NCBI GenBank assembly: GCA_021018995.1
Contig: CM037590.1
Span: 65,815,597-65,879,596, forward strand
From: Chloranthus sessilifolius
Taxonomy: Eukaryota > Streptophyta > Magnoliopsida > Chloranthales > Chloranthaceae
Direction: 5' to 3'
DNA: 64,000 nt
Made by a program: the position numbers and the translations under genes. Below the pieces are notes generated by a model, which was not told where the DNA came from, ran no database searches, and saw only the letters and a list, made by a program, of their open reading frames with translations. Positions 56,066 through 64,000 of this stretch are shown here, in pieces (within the stretch, counting starts at the first letter, position 1; each line of letters begins with the position of its first letter).

Positions 56066-57268
56066 AGGACATTGCACATGCTACTACTATTTGTTCATTT
56101 GATCTCCCCAACATTGTTTTTCTGTTAAATAAAACAATTTCTTGCAAAGAAAAGCCAATGTAAAGAGAATGACTCAGAACCTAGCCAGGTTAAGAGTCCC
56201 AATTTATGGTTGTGAGAGATCAATTGTCCTATTAGCCAAATAATTTTGCAAAGCCAATGCAAAGAGGATGACTCAAACCGTAGGAGGGTTAGAGTTCCAA
56301 ATTGAAATTTGCCAAAGATAAAATTTCCTATTAGCCAAATAATTTTTGAAGTTTTTTTTTTTCTCTCTCCTTTTTATCGGTAATAAGCAAGAATTTATTA
56401 AAAAGGAGAATTTTTCTATTATCAGATCTTATATATTTAGGATGTTTTGGGTGTAGATTAGGCATTTTGGTTTCCATGAAGGTTGTCAAATTGTGTATCA
56501 TATATAGTATAGTAAGGTAAGTTAAATTTTTATAAATGAATAAGGAAAAAGGGGAAATATTTACTAAATATCTAAATATTAGAAAATCAAATATCTAGAA
56601 TCTTCAATATGAAAATATTTACAAAATATCTAAATATTAGAAAATCAAATATATTCTTCAATCTTTTCCTTGAAATACTAAACATTCATTCCATGAAATA
56701 CTAATGTTATGCACTAAACATTCATTCGATCATCATATCTTACATTGGAAGTTAGAATGTAGATAAAATAAACTGAACAAAACAGGATTATTTCATTGGA
56801 TTGATTCATGAAGTGTAAAAAAATAAAAACGTAGTGACATATAGTCATGAGCATGTCCATTTTTCCACTATCTAAAAAGAAATCTTATATCTATACAAGA
56901 ATAAGTGTGGTGTGACTGTATAGTATAGACTTTTATTGTATATTTGTATTATAGCATCTGTCAAGTTCCAACTTCTATTATCAAAAAGAAATCCTGTAGA
57001 TGTACAATTTTATATATGTATCTATGTAATTATTGATATTGTGCCCCCAAAATATTTTAAATAATTTGCAAAGGCTCAATCTTCTTTCATTGTCTCCTTC
57101 CCCAATATCAACAATATCATCATCTTCATCATTAGTTATCATCATTGCCTTTTCTCGTTCTTTCTTTTCCTCCTTGTAAACCTCTTTGACCTCTTTAGAC
57201 ACTGAAGTGTCATCTTCCCCTTCTTATTTCTCTTCTTACTCCCCTTCGTGCTTTTTTTCTCATATCGT

Positions 57269-57271
<3 letters not shown>
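56066..57271. other. No gene seen
   Basis: Duplicated words TCCTATTAGCCAAATAATTTT (56226 and 56328 region) and AATATCTAAATATTAGAAAA (56566 and 56626) show short local duplications. It would be part of intron 3 if the HVA22k-like gene continues. Confidence 0.45.

Positions 57272-57333
<62 letters not shown>
57272..57333. repeat. (AT)n microsatellite
   Basis: About 31 AT units. Confidence 0.97.
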
Positions 57334-57335
<2 letters not shown>

Positions 57336-57738
57336 TTTTCTACATGACGCATACACATTGGTGACAATCATTTTAATAACTTATTAGTAGCATTGATGCA
57401 ATATTGGATTATGAATAATTAAATAAAAGGAAGGAGAGGGCTCCTCACACACACACTCTCTCTCTGTCTCCTTCCTCCCTCCCTCTAGTCTTCTTCTTTA
57501 CTCTTTTACCTTCTTTATCTATGTTTATTTATGTGGAAACCCTAGATATTTTCACAAGATATTAGAGCGAATAGGTTAGGGTTTCATCCTTTTTTCCTCT
57601 TCTTTCCATCTTTTTTTTTCCTTTATTAGTTGGGACCTCGGTTTCTATCTTTTGGAAGCCTATTTTGGTTCTAGTTTGTGCAATATCCTCATAGTTGTTT
57701 TTGTATATTACTTAATGCCCTTCTTTGCAAGTAATTGA

Positions 57739-58040
57739 AAGAGGAGTGAATTGGTTGACTAAATTATTCTATAAGATACTAAAAACTAAGAAAATGCCCG
57801 TTGAATGGAGGAAGAGCATTGTTGCCCCTTTCTATAAGAACAAATGAGACATCCAAAACTGTGCCAACTATTAGGGCATTAAACTAATGAGCCAGACTAC
57901 GATCTTTGGGAGAAAGTAGTAGAACATCGACTAAGTTGAGAATCAAATGTATCAGAGACCCAATTTGGATTTATACCGGAAACAATGAAAGCTTTTTTCA
58001 TATTGAGGCAACTTATGAGATATAATAATTATTTTCTTGT
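57739..58040 (+). pseudogene. RTE-type LINE reverse transcriptase scrap
   Basis: Reads 'VNWLTKLFYKILKTKKMPVE', 'WRKSIVAPFYKNK', stop, 'DIQNCANY', stop, 'GIKLMSQT', and further on 'GFIPETMKAFFILRQLM'. The pattern W..S.....YKNKGD.Q.C.NYRGIKLM is that of the RT of plant RTE-type LINEs. Roughly 100 residues survive, with stops and a frameshift. Confidence 0.78.
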
Positions 58041-58084
58041 GCCACATAGATGCTGGTTTCTTTTGATACTAATACCTTTCTATA

Positions 58085-58314
58085 GGCTGGTCATCACGCT
58101 TTCATTCGAGCATCTCCTACCAAAGGCATCATGCACTTTTGTAAGAAAGGGAAGTTACATAGGTTTGTTAGTCCCGTTGAGGTTTTGACCCGAGTCAAGG
58201 TCACCTACAAGGTTGCCTTACTTCCACAGTACTCAGGCATTCACAATGTATTCCATGTGTCCATGCTACGAAAGTATAGATCCGATTCCATGCACATTCT
58301 GATAGTAGAGCTTG
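58085..58314 (+). pseudogene. Ty3/Gypsy integrase C-terminal scrap
   Basis: 'RASPTKGIMHFCKKGKLHRF', 'VSPVEVLTRVKVTYKVAL' and 'LPQYSGIHNVFHVSMLRKY' match the VSP.KG..RFGKKGKL..RF.GPFEIL....AYRLALP..LSGVHNVFHVSMLRKY tail of plant chromovirus-type Gypsy integrases. The similarity ends around 58300, exactly where the 4.1-kb palindrome starts. Confidence 0.85.
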
Positions 58315-59291
58315 TATCTTGGAATCCGTGCACCTTCGTACTACAAAATTGGTCCGGTACTAACCATGATCCAGTTTCACACATTTCTAATGGACCTGTT
58401 TGTCCTTCATATGCACAGAATTCGAGATGTGAATTTATTTATAATCGATGGTCTCGATCGATCAAATGGAATATTCTCAATTCATGGAAATCAGGAGGGC
58501 TACGGACCAGGGGCCCAGAAATGGACGTGAACCTATTTTCAAACCCTGACATGCTTGTAATATTTCAGCCCATTTCAATAAGGGGAATTCCGATTTCCGC
58601 TATCAATGATTGTTTTAACAGTTGACCAAAACAGTTGACCGTAGTTTTAGTGTTGAATCGGGTGGGTCATTTTTTGAGGTATACATTTCTAGTAGCATCT
58701 CGATGTTCTGGAAATATCTAACGAATCATATCTGCCTGATTCTGAGCTGAAATTATGTGTTGTTCGATTATCGTTAATTTTCAAGTTGAAACTTTGACCG
58801 ATCATTCGGGAGCCGTTTCTTATCGGAATCTGGTGAATGACTAGTCCATTTTGATAAACTCAACGTGATATACGCAATGGTCTCAGAGTTTTGAGATTTT
58901 TAGATCACATGTAAAAAAGTCAATTTCATTCACAAATCACGAGAACGGGACTCTTCGCCCTAGGCACTCTCGAAAGTGTGAAATCATTATGCTGGGAAGA
59001 TGCTGGTGAGACCTTTCCAGCAACATAAAGGTTTTCACCTAATATAATGTTTATGACGCGAAAGGTCAATAGTTGATTTTCGGACCTTGTAAGCCTTTGC
59101 GGTGGTCAAACAAACTCCAAATAAGGACCCCTTGGCAACGATGGAAAGTTGGAAATCAGTATTTTCCATCCATGCCACTAACATGTAGATTAGTTAATGT
59201 TTAATCTACGTAATGCCCTTTGAGGCAATCACAACGTAAGCTACCTCGTGAAAGGTCCATATTTCGTAACATCGACCACTGTAAATAATCG

Positions 59292-59342
59292 TGTATATAT
59301 ATATATACAACACACACACACACACATATACACATATATATG
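59292..59342. repeat. TA/CA microsatellite, left arm
   Basis: (TA)n then (CA)n then TATA words; counterpart in the right arm at 61458-61497. Confidence 0.9.
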
Positions 59343-59503
59343 TTCATATGTATGTGAAATTGAACTTAGTAACGTAGACCCTCACTTGTTTGCCTAGCCT
59401 AGAGGGTCTACATATGATATCAGCTTATAAAATGATGTGTGCCACATTATATGGTATTAATATTAAATATAATCAAACCGTTATATGAATAATTAGGAGA
59501 CAC

Positions 59504-59867
59504 GGTAATGCTGGTTCTTGTTTCATGATGAATGTGTTTTATTCTCCTATTGAATTTCCTGTTAAAATGATGTGATGTACGGTTGTATATTTCATTTTGT
59601 TTTGCTTATCGATCTCATATATTCATGCATACCTGTTATCTTGTATTGATTCACTGTCATAGTTGTAATGATTGATATCATCATGGTAATGCCGATTCTT
59701 GTTTCGTGATGAATGTGTTTTATTCTCCTATTGAATTAACTGTTGAAATGATGTTATGTACCATCATATAGTTCATTTTGTTTTGGTTACCGGTCTCATT
59801 TATTCCTGCATACCTGTTATCTTGTATTGATTCACTGTCATAGTTGTAATGATTGATATCGTCATGT
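59504..59867 (+). repeat. 181-bp tandem duplication in the left palindrome arm
   Basis: GGTAATGC(T/C)G(G/A)TTCTTGTTTC...TGATTGATATC occurs at 59504-59684 and 59685-59867. The right arm has one copy only (about 61290-61400), so the duplication postdates the palindrome or one copy was lost. Confidence 0.9.
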
Positions 59868-61457
59868 TTTAGTGATTCACTGCTGTCATATCTGCTTCTA
59901 CATTGATCCATGCATACCATGTTGTAATCCTGCTTATACACTTTTATACATGTCGCATCTACAATACTCATATGATCTTACTGCCATACACGTATCACAT
60001 AGAGACCACATGGGACATCCTGAGTTTGCCACACACTTATGACCTGTTTGCATGGGTTTACTTTGGTGTGATCACAACTGCGATGACATTGAAACGATCT
60101 CGATGAGTCCATCTCATACCTCACAACACATGGTGGAATGGAACGCCATGTCGAGTGAGTGTGATTCTTTCATCACATCGGTCAAAATGCGATTAACGGC
60201 TCTTAATCACACTTTCGTCCTTATTTCCTGTGAAAAATTCTGATTAGTCCATCTTGAATTTTGAAAATTGCTAAACCTGTTATTTTTGAAATCCTGTAAA
60301 ACTCTAAATTGAAAATACTATTGTGAAGGCCAACAAAATCTGTTAAAACTGAACCTGTAATCTATACGTGCCGTATCTTACGCCTAGTCAACGTAAGGGC
60401 TTAACGCCTACAGACAAGGCATGATTCTCGACTTTGTGAGAACATTCTGTTCTATTTCTGATGGGTCCTTCCCCATTCGGCTGCATGAGGATTATTCTCT
60501 TCTGAGATAGGTTCTGGCACCACGATGAGTGATGGTTGACAATCTAACATGCCCATATCACGTGTCAGACTTGAGCAATGTGATAGGGGCGCGTTAGATT
60601 GTCAATCACCACTCATCGTGGTGTCAGGACCTATCCCAGAATATAATAATCCTCATGCAGCCAAATGGGGAAGGACCAATCAGAAACAGAACATAATGTT
60701 CCCACAGAGTCGGGAACCGTGCCTTGGCTGTAGCCGTTAACCCCTTTCGTTGACTTGCCCCTTTCGTTGACTTGGCGTAAGATAAGACATTTATAAATTA
60801 CATGTTCAGTTTTAACAGATTTTACTAGCCGTCATAGCTCTATTATCAGTTCAGAGTTCTACAGGATTTCAGAAATAACAGGTTTAGCAGTTTTCAGAAT
60901 TCAAGACAGACTAATCAGAATTTTTCACAGGAAAGAAGGACCGAAGTGATTAAGAATCGCTAATTGCATTTTGACCGATGCGATGAAAGAATCACACTCA
61001 CTCAACATGGCGTCCCATACCACCATGTGTTATGAGGCATGTGATAGACTCATAGAGGCTGTTTCAATGCCATCACGGTTGTGATCACACCAAGCATGTA
61101 GACAGGTATAAGTACATGGTAGACTCAGGATGTCCTATGTGGTCTCTACTTGATGTGTTTATGACAGTATGATCATATGAGTACTGAAGATGCAACATGT
61201 ATAAGGCAGTGTATAAGCATGATTACATCTTGGAAGGTATGGATCAATGTAGAAGCACATGTGGTAGCAGTGAATCACTAAAACATGGCGATATCAATTA
61301 TTACAACTATGACGGTGAATTAATACAAGATAACAGGTATGCATGAATAAATGTGACCAGTAAGCAAAACAAAATGAATTACACGACTGTACTTCCAATC
61401 ATTTTAATAGGGTTTATAACAAGCGAAGCTCTACGTTACTAAGTTCAATTTCACATA

Positions 61458-61497
61458 CATATGTGTGTGTGTGTGTGTATATATATATACACACACA
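61458..61497. repeat. GT/TA microsatellite, right arm
   Basis: Inverted counterpart of the left-arm microsatellite. Confidence 0.9.
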
Positions 61498-62434
61498 TGA
61501 TAATCTACGGTGATCGATGATAGGGGACCTTTCACGAGGTAGGCTTACATTGTGATTGCCTTAAAGGGCATCGTGTAGATTAAACATTAAATCATCTGCA
61601 TGTTAGTGGCATGGATGGAAAGTACTGATGACCAACTTTCCATCGTTGCCAAGGGGTCCTTATTTGGAGTTTGTTTGACCATCACAAAGGCTTACAGGGT
61701 CCAAAAGTCAACTATTAACCTTTCGCGTCATAAACATCACGTTACGTGAATCCTTTATGTTGCTAGAAAATTCCCACCAACACCTTCCTAGCGTAACTTT
61801 TCAAGAGTGCCTAGGGCGATTTGCCCCGTTCTTGTGAAACGTGAATTAAAATTTGACTTTTTCACAGGTGATCAAAAAATTTCTAAACTTTGAGACTATT
61901 GCATATATCTTGTCGAGCTGATCAAAATTGATTGGTCATTCACCTGATTTCGATGAGAATCGGCTCCTAGATGATCGGTCAAAGTTTTAGCTCAAAAATC
62001 GACGATAATCGAACACCATATAATTTCGGGTTAGATTCAGGCAGATCTTATCCGACATCGAGACGCTATTGGAAATGTATACCTCGGAAAACGACCCGCC
62101 TGATTCAACTACTAAACTTACGGTCAACTACTTTGGTCAAAAAGTCAAGATACGAAAATCAGGGTTCCCGCTATCGAAATGGGCTGAAATTTTACAGGCA
62201 TGTCGTGGTCTGGAAATAGGTTCATGTACATTTCTGGACCCCTGTTCCGTAGCCCTCTTGACTTTTGTGAATCGAGAATATTCTGTTTGATCGATCTGGA
62301 CCGTTGATTCTAAATAATTTCTTATCTTGAATTCCGTTCACATGCTGGACGATCAGATCCAGTGGAAAGGTGCGAAACTGAACGGTCAATACTAGATCAT
62401 TTCCATGGTCTGAATGTGCACGGATTCCAAGATA

Positions 62435-63136
62435 TCAGTCGATTATTGATGTCAATGGTCCTCGGGTAGCGGGTCGGTTTAAACCACAGCCATCTTTGGG
62501 CATTGAAATAACACAACTTTACGAAGAGATAGATAACACAAAATGAGACATTTTTCGTTTTATGAGCGGACCAGATTCTGTGTGCAAGACAACGAAAAAG
62601 GGCCCGCTAATTTTGCATGGCAAGCTTCGTCCCAAAATTTATTTGCTATTAACTTTTCATCCAATGGGTGTCTCGGGAATTGTGGCCCTGGGGGATTGGA
62701 AGCCTGCCACATTGGCTTCGAATACCTTGGGTCGGATTCCAAGGAACAGACCCGAAAATCAAAATCGATGGGGGTCAAGATGGACCATCGAACTTCAAAA
62801 CAGGGCGGCAACCCAAGCGACATGATGCACACACAGGGCAGCAGTGCAGCAGCATTAGGGTTGCTAGCATCAGGGCCCCTTTGGGGTGATTTCGAGGCCT
62901 TAGGCCCATTTTGGCCAGCACAATGCTCAGGCTGTTTTGAAGCCCAGGGCATTGCAGTCATGTGGGTCAAAGGGTTTGATTCTTGGGTCAACTGTTTGAC
63001 CACAGTGACCCCTGAAACCCACAAAAATTGTTTTTCTATATTTTTTTTGCATTTTTTTTTGCGGATTTTGCGCGAACCCTTTACGTTTAGGCCCATTTTC
63101 GGGTTTTCCGGGTATAGTGGAATAGATCAGATGACA
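62435..63136. other. Unassigned G+C-richer sequence
   Basis: Noticeably more G+C-rich than the surroundings, with long overlapping open frames on both strands (62543-63226 plus and 63096-62560 minus). Neither frame shows a family motif; overlapping frames are expected in such sequence. Words such as GGGTCAACTGTTTGACC and CCCATTTTCGGG suggest Gypsy LTR or untranslated sequence (inference). Confidence 0.4.
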
Positions 63137-63144
63137 CCCATGGT
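63137..63144. repeat. Left 8-bp TSD (CCCATGGT)
   Basis: Identical to 63427-63434. Confidence 0.95.
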
Positions 63145-63426
63145 TAGGGCTGTCAACAGGGGCCCGGATGGGCCGGGTTCGGGCCCAAAATTTTCAGTTT
63201 TTATTAAACGGGCCCGGCCCGGATAAGAAACGGGCCTGTTTTCGGGCTTCAAAGTGTAAGGCCTGGCCCGGCCCGTTTAGCTGAGATCCTTAAAAAACTA
63301 GATTTAAAAAAAAAAGGTGAGAAACCCTGCCCGGATAGCTAATCGGGCCGGGTTGGGGCCGGGCCCAATTTTTTTATTTTTTTTTAAAAACGAGCCGGGT
63401 GAAAACCCGGCCCGTTGACAGCCCTA
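63145..63426. mobile_element. hAT MITE, GGCCC family, copy 3
   Basis: 282 bp. TIRs TAGGGCTGTCAAC and GTTGACAGCCCTA are perfect. The 8-bp TSD CCCATGGT is perfect at 63137-63144 and 63427-63434. The interior is made of GGGCCCGGCCCGG and CCCGGCCCGTT(T/G)A(G/C)C words. Best preserved copy of the family here. Confidence 0.95.
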
Positions 63427-63434
63427 CCCATGGT
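63427..63434. repeat. Right 8-bp TSD (CCCATGGT)
   Basis: Identical to 63137-63144. Confidence 0.95.
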
Positions 63435-63566
63435 TGGGGTCGATCCATGTGGCTTTTTGCGCATGTATGTTGGGTTCGGGTGCGATGACTAACTCTTTCT
63501 TTGTGTTCTCTTCTTGTACAACAACAGCACAAAGGGGGCAACTGCTACTTCTTTATCCTTTTCTTT

Positions 63567-64000
63567 CATAAAAGAGATAGTTGAGAGAGAGGGCTTGAGA
63601 GGGAGAGAGATGGGGGCTCGGGTCAGAGAAAGAGGTTATGTGAGAGAGGGAGAGTATCTTCGAGAGGAAGAGTGAGAGAGAGAACTTGAGAGATAGGGTT
63701 TGAGAGATGTGGTTTCTGGAGTTTTGTTTTGAGAATTAGAGAGATGGAGTCTCGGAAGAGAATGATGGAGAGAGTTTTAGTGAGAGATGGTGTCTTAGAG
63801 AGAGAAACAAAGAGGTTTCACGAGAGTTTTTGAAAAAAAGAGATAAGGTGAGAGATCTTTGGGGTTTGGTTGGCAAGAGTTCAACTAAAGTTGGTTTCTT
63901 GCCAACTTGGTACCCATGGAATTCGGGTGAGAGGAGTCTTAAAGAGAGTCAGAATCTTAGAGAGAGAAACAGAGAGGTTTTACAAAAGAGTTTTCGTAAA
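63567..64000. repeat. GA-rich low-complexity region
   Basis: Degenerate GAGAGA(G/T)GG and TTGAGAGA(T/G) words to the right edge of the window, with short phrases such as GTCTTAGAGAGAGAAAC(A)(A)AGAGGTTT repeated near 63790 and 63955. No open coding frame of note. Confidence 0.85.

Larger units (their letters stand above)
58315..62434. mobile_element. 4.1-kb imperfect palindrome (giant foldback)
   Basis: Left arm 58315-60561 and right arm 60580-62434 are inverted copies around an 18-nt loop (60562-60579). Outer ends TATCTTGGAATCCGTGCAC and GTGCACGGATTCCAAGATA match exactly. Other pairs: GATCGATCAAA(T/C), AGGTATACATTTC, ACCTTTCACGAGG, GTTAGATTGTCAA. The left arm is about 390 bp longer, partly from a 181-bp tandem duplication. 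No coding motif inside. It could be two inverted LTRs of the adjoining Gypsy element or a foldback transposon. Confidence 0.88.

Noticed and set aside
58131-58625. 164-codon frame as one protein
   Set aside because: Only the first 55-60 residues are Gypsy integrase; the rest is palindrome-arm sequence read by chance.
62543-63226. 227-codon plus-strand frame overlapping a 178-codon minus-strand frame
   Set aside because: No family motif, overlapping frames on both strands, low-complexity stretches, and its end runs into the hAT MITE; probably chance in a G+C-richer stretch.
1-64000. tRNA, rRNA, CRISPR or prokaryotic operon features
   Set aside because: Looked for and not seen. The only tRNA-like sequence is the SINE at 53218-53410, which cannot fold as a tRNA by eye.

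Overview
The window is nuclear DNA from a flowering plant. The only gene I can assign to the host is a three-exon start of an HVA22/DP1-family gene (HVA22k-like) at 52.8-55.5 kb with plant-type GT..AG introns. Almost everything else is plant transposable elements: Copia, L1-type LINE with RNase H, RTE and Ty3/Gypsy scraps, a tRNA-derived SINE, Helitron, Mutator-like (MULE) and hAT-like elements. I see no bacterial, organellar or viral genes, no tRNA or rRNA genes and no CRISPR array. The species cannot be named from the sequence; long TE-filled introns would fit a large woody angiosperm genome, which is inference only.

Layout. 1-8.4 kb: a decayed Helitron Rep/helicase gene on the minus strand, split by a complete Copia retrotransposon (390-6759) with a perfect 5-bp target-site duplication (TSD). 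8.4-22.3 kb: gene-poor sequence with microsatellites, a small inverted-repeat element and dispersed or tandem repeats. 22.3-23.1 kb: a foldback MULE with a perfect 9-bp TSD. 24.2-30.5 kb: a nearly full-length but broken LINE on the minus strand, with a coding minisatellite in ORF1. 31.1-38.8 kb: a large MULE with two 191-bp terminal inverted repeats (TIRs), a 10-bp TSD, a broken MuDR-type transposase and, downstream on the same strand, exon-intron fragments of three host genes: a serine carboxypeptidase-like gene, a clade D PP2C phosphatase and a DUF620 gene. 39.1-40.2 kb: a foldback element with an 8-bp TSD. 40.8-48.7 kb: many copies of one unnamed long-inverted-repeat family, a solo Copia LTR and two hAT-type MITEs with TSDs. 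48.95-51.05 kb: a non-autonomous hAT-like element filled with a roughly 140-bp periodic array carrying a WRKY-box-like dyad. 51.2-52.6 kb: MITEs just upstream of the host gene. 52.6-55.5 kb: HVA22k-like exons 1-3, with a poly(A) retroposition scar in the promoter and a SINE in intron 1; the remaining exons are not found in the window. 57.7-62.4 kb: RTE and Gypsy scraps abutting a 4.1-kb imperfect palindrome with an 18-nt loop. 63.1-63.4 kb: a third hAT MITE with a perfect 8-bp TSD. 63.6-64.0 kb: GA-rich low-complexity DNA.

How it fits together: the window is a layered record of insertions (Copia into Helitron; MULE probably into an older inverted-repeat element; SINE into the host intron). 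The strongest candidate for something undescribed is the transposase-bearing MULE that also carries pieces of three unrelated host genes. The 4.1-kb palindrome and the periodic dyad array come next. All protein assignments rest on recognising family motifs by eye; no database search was run.
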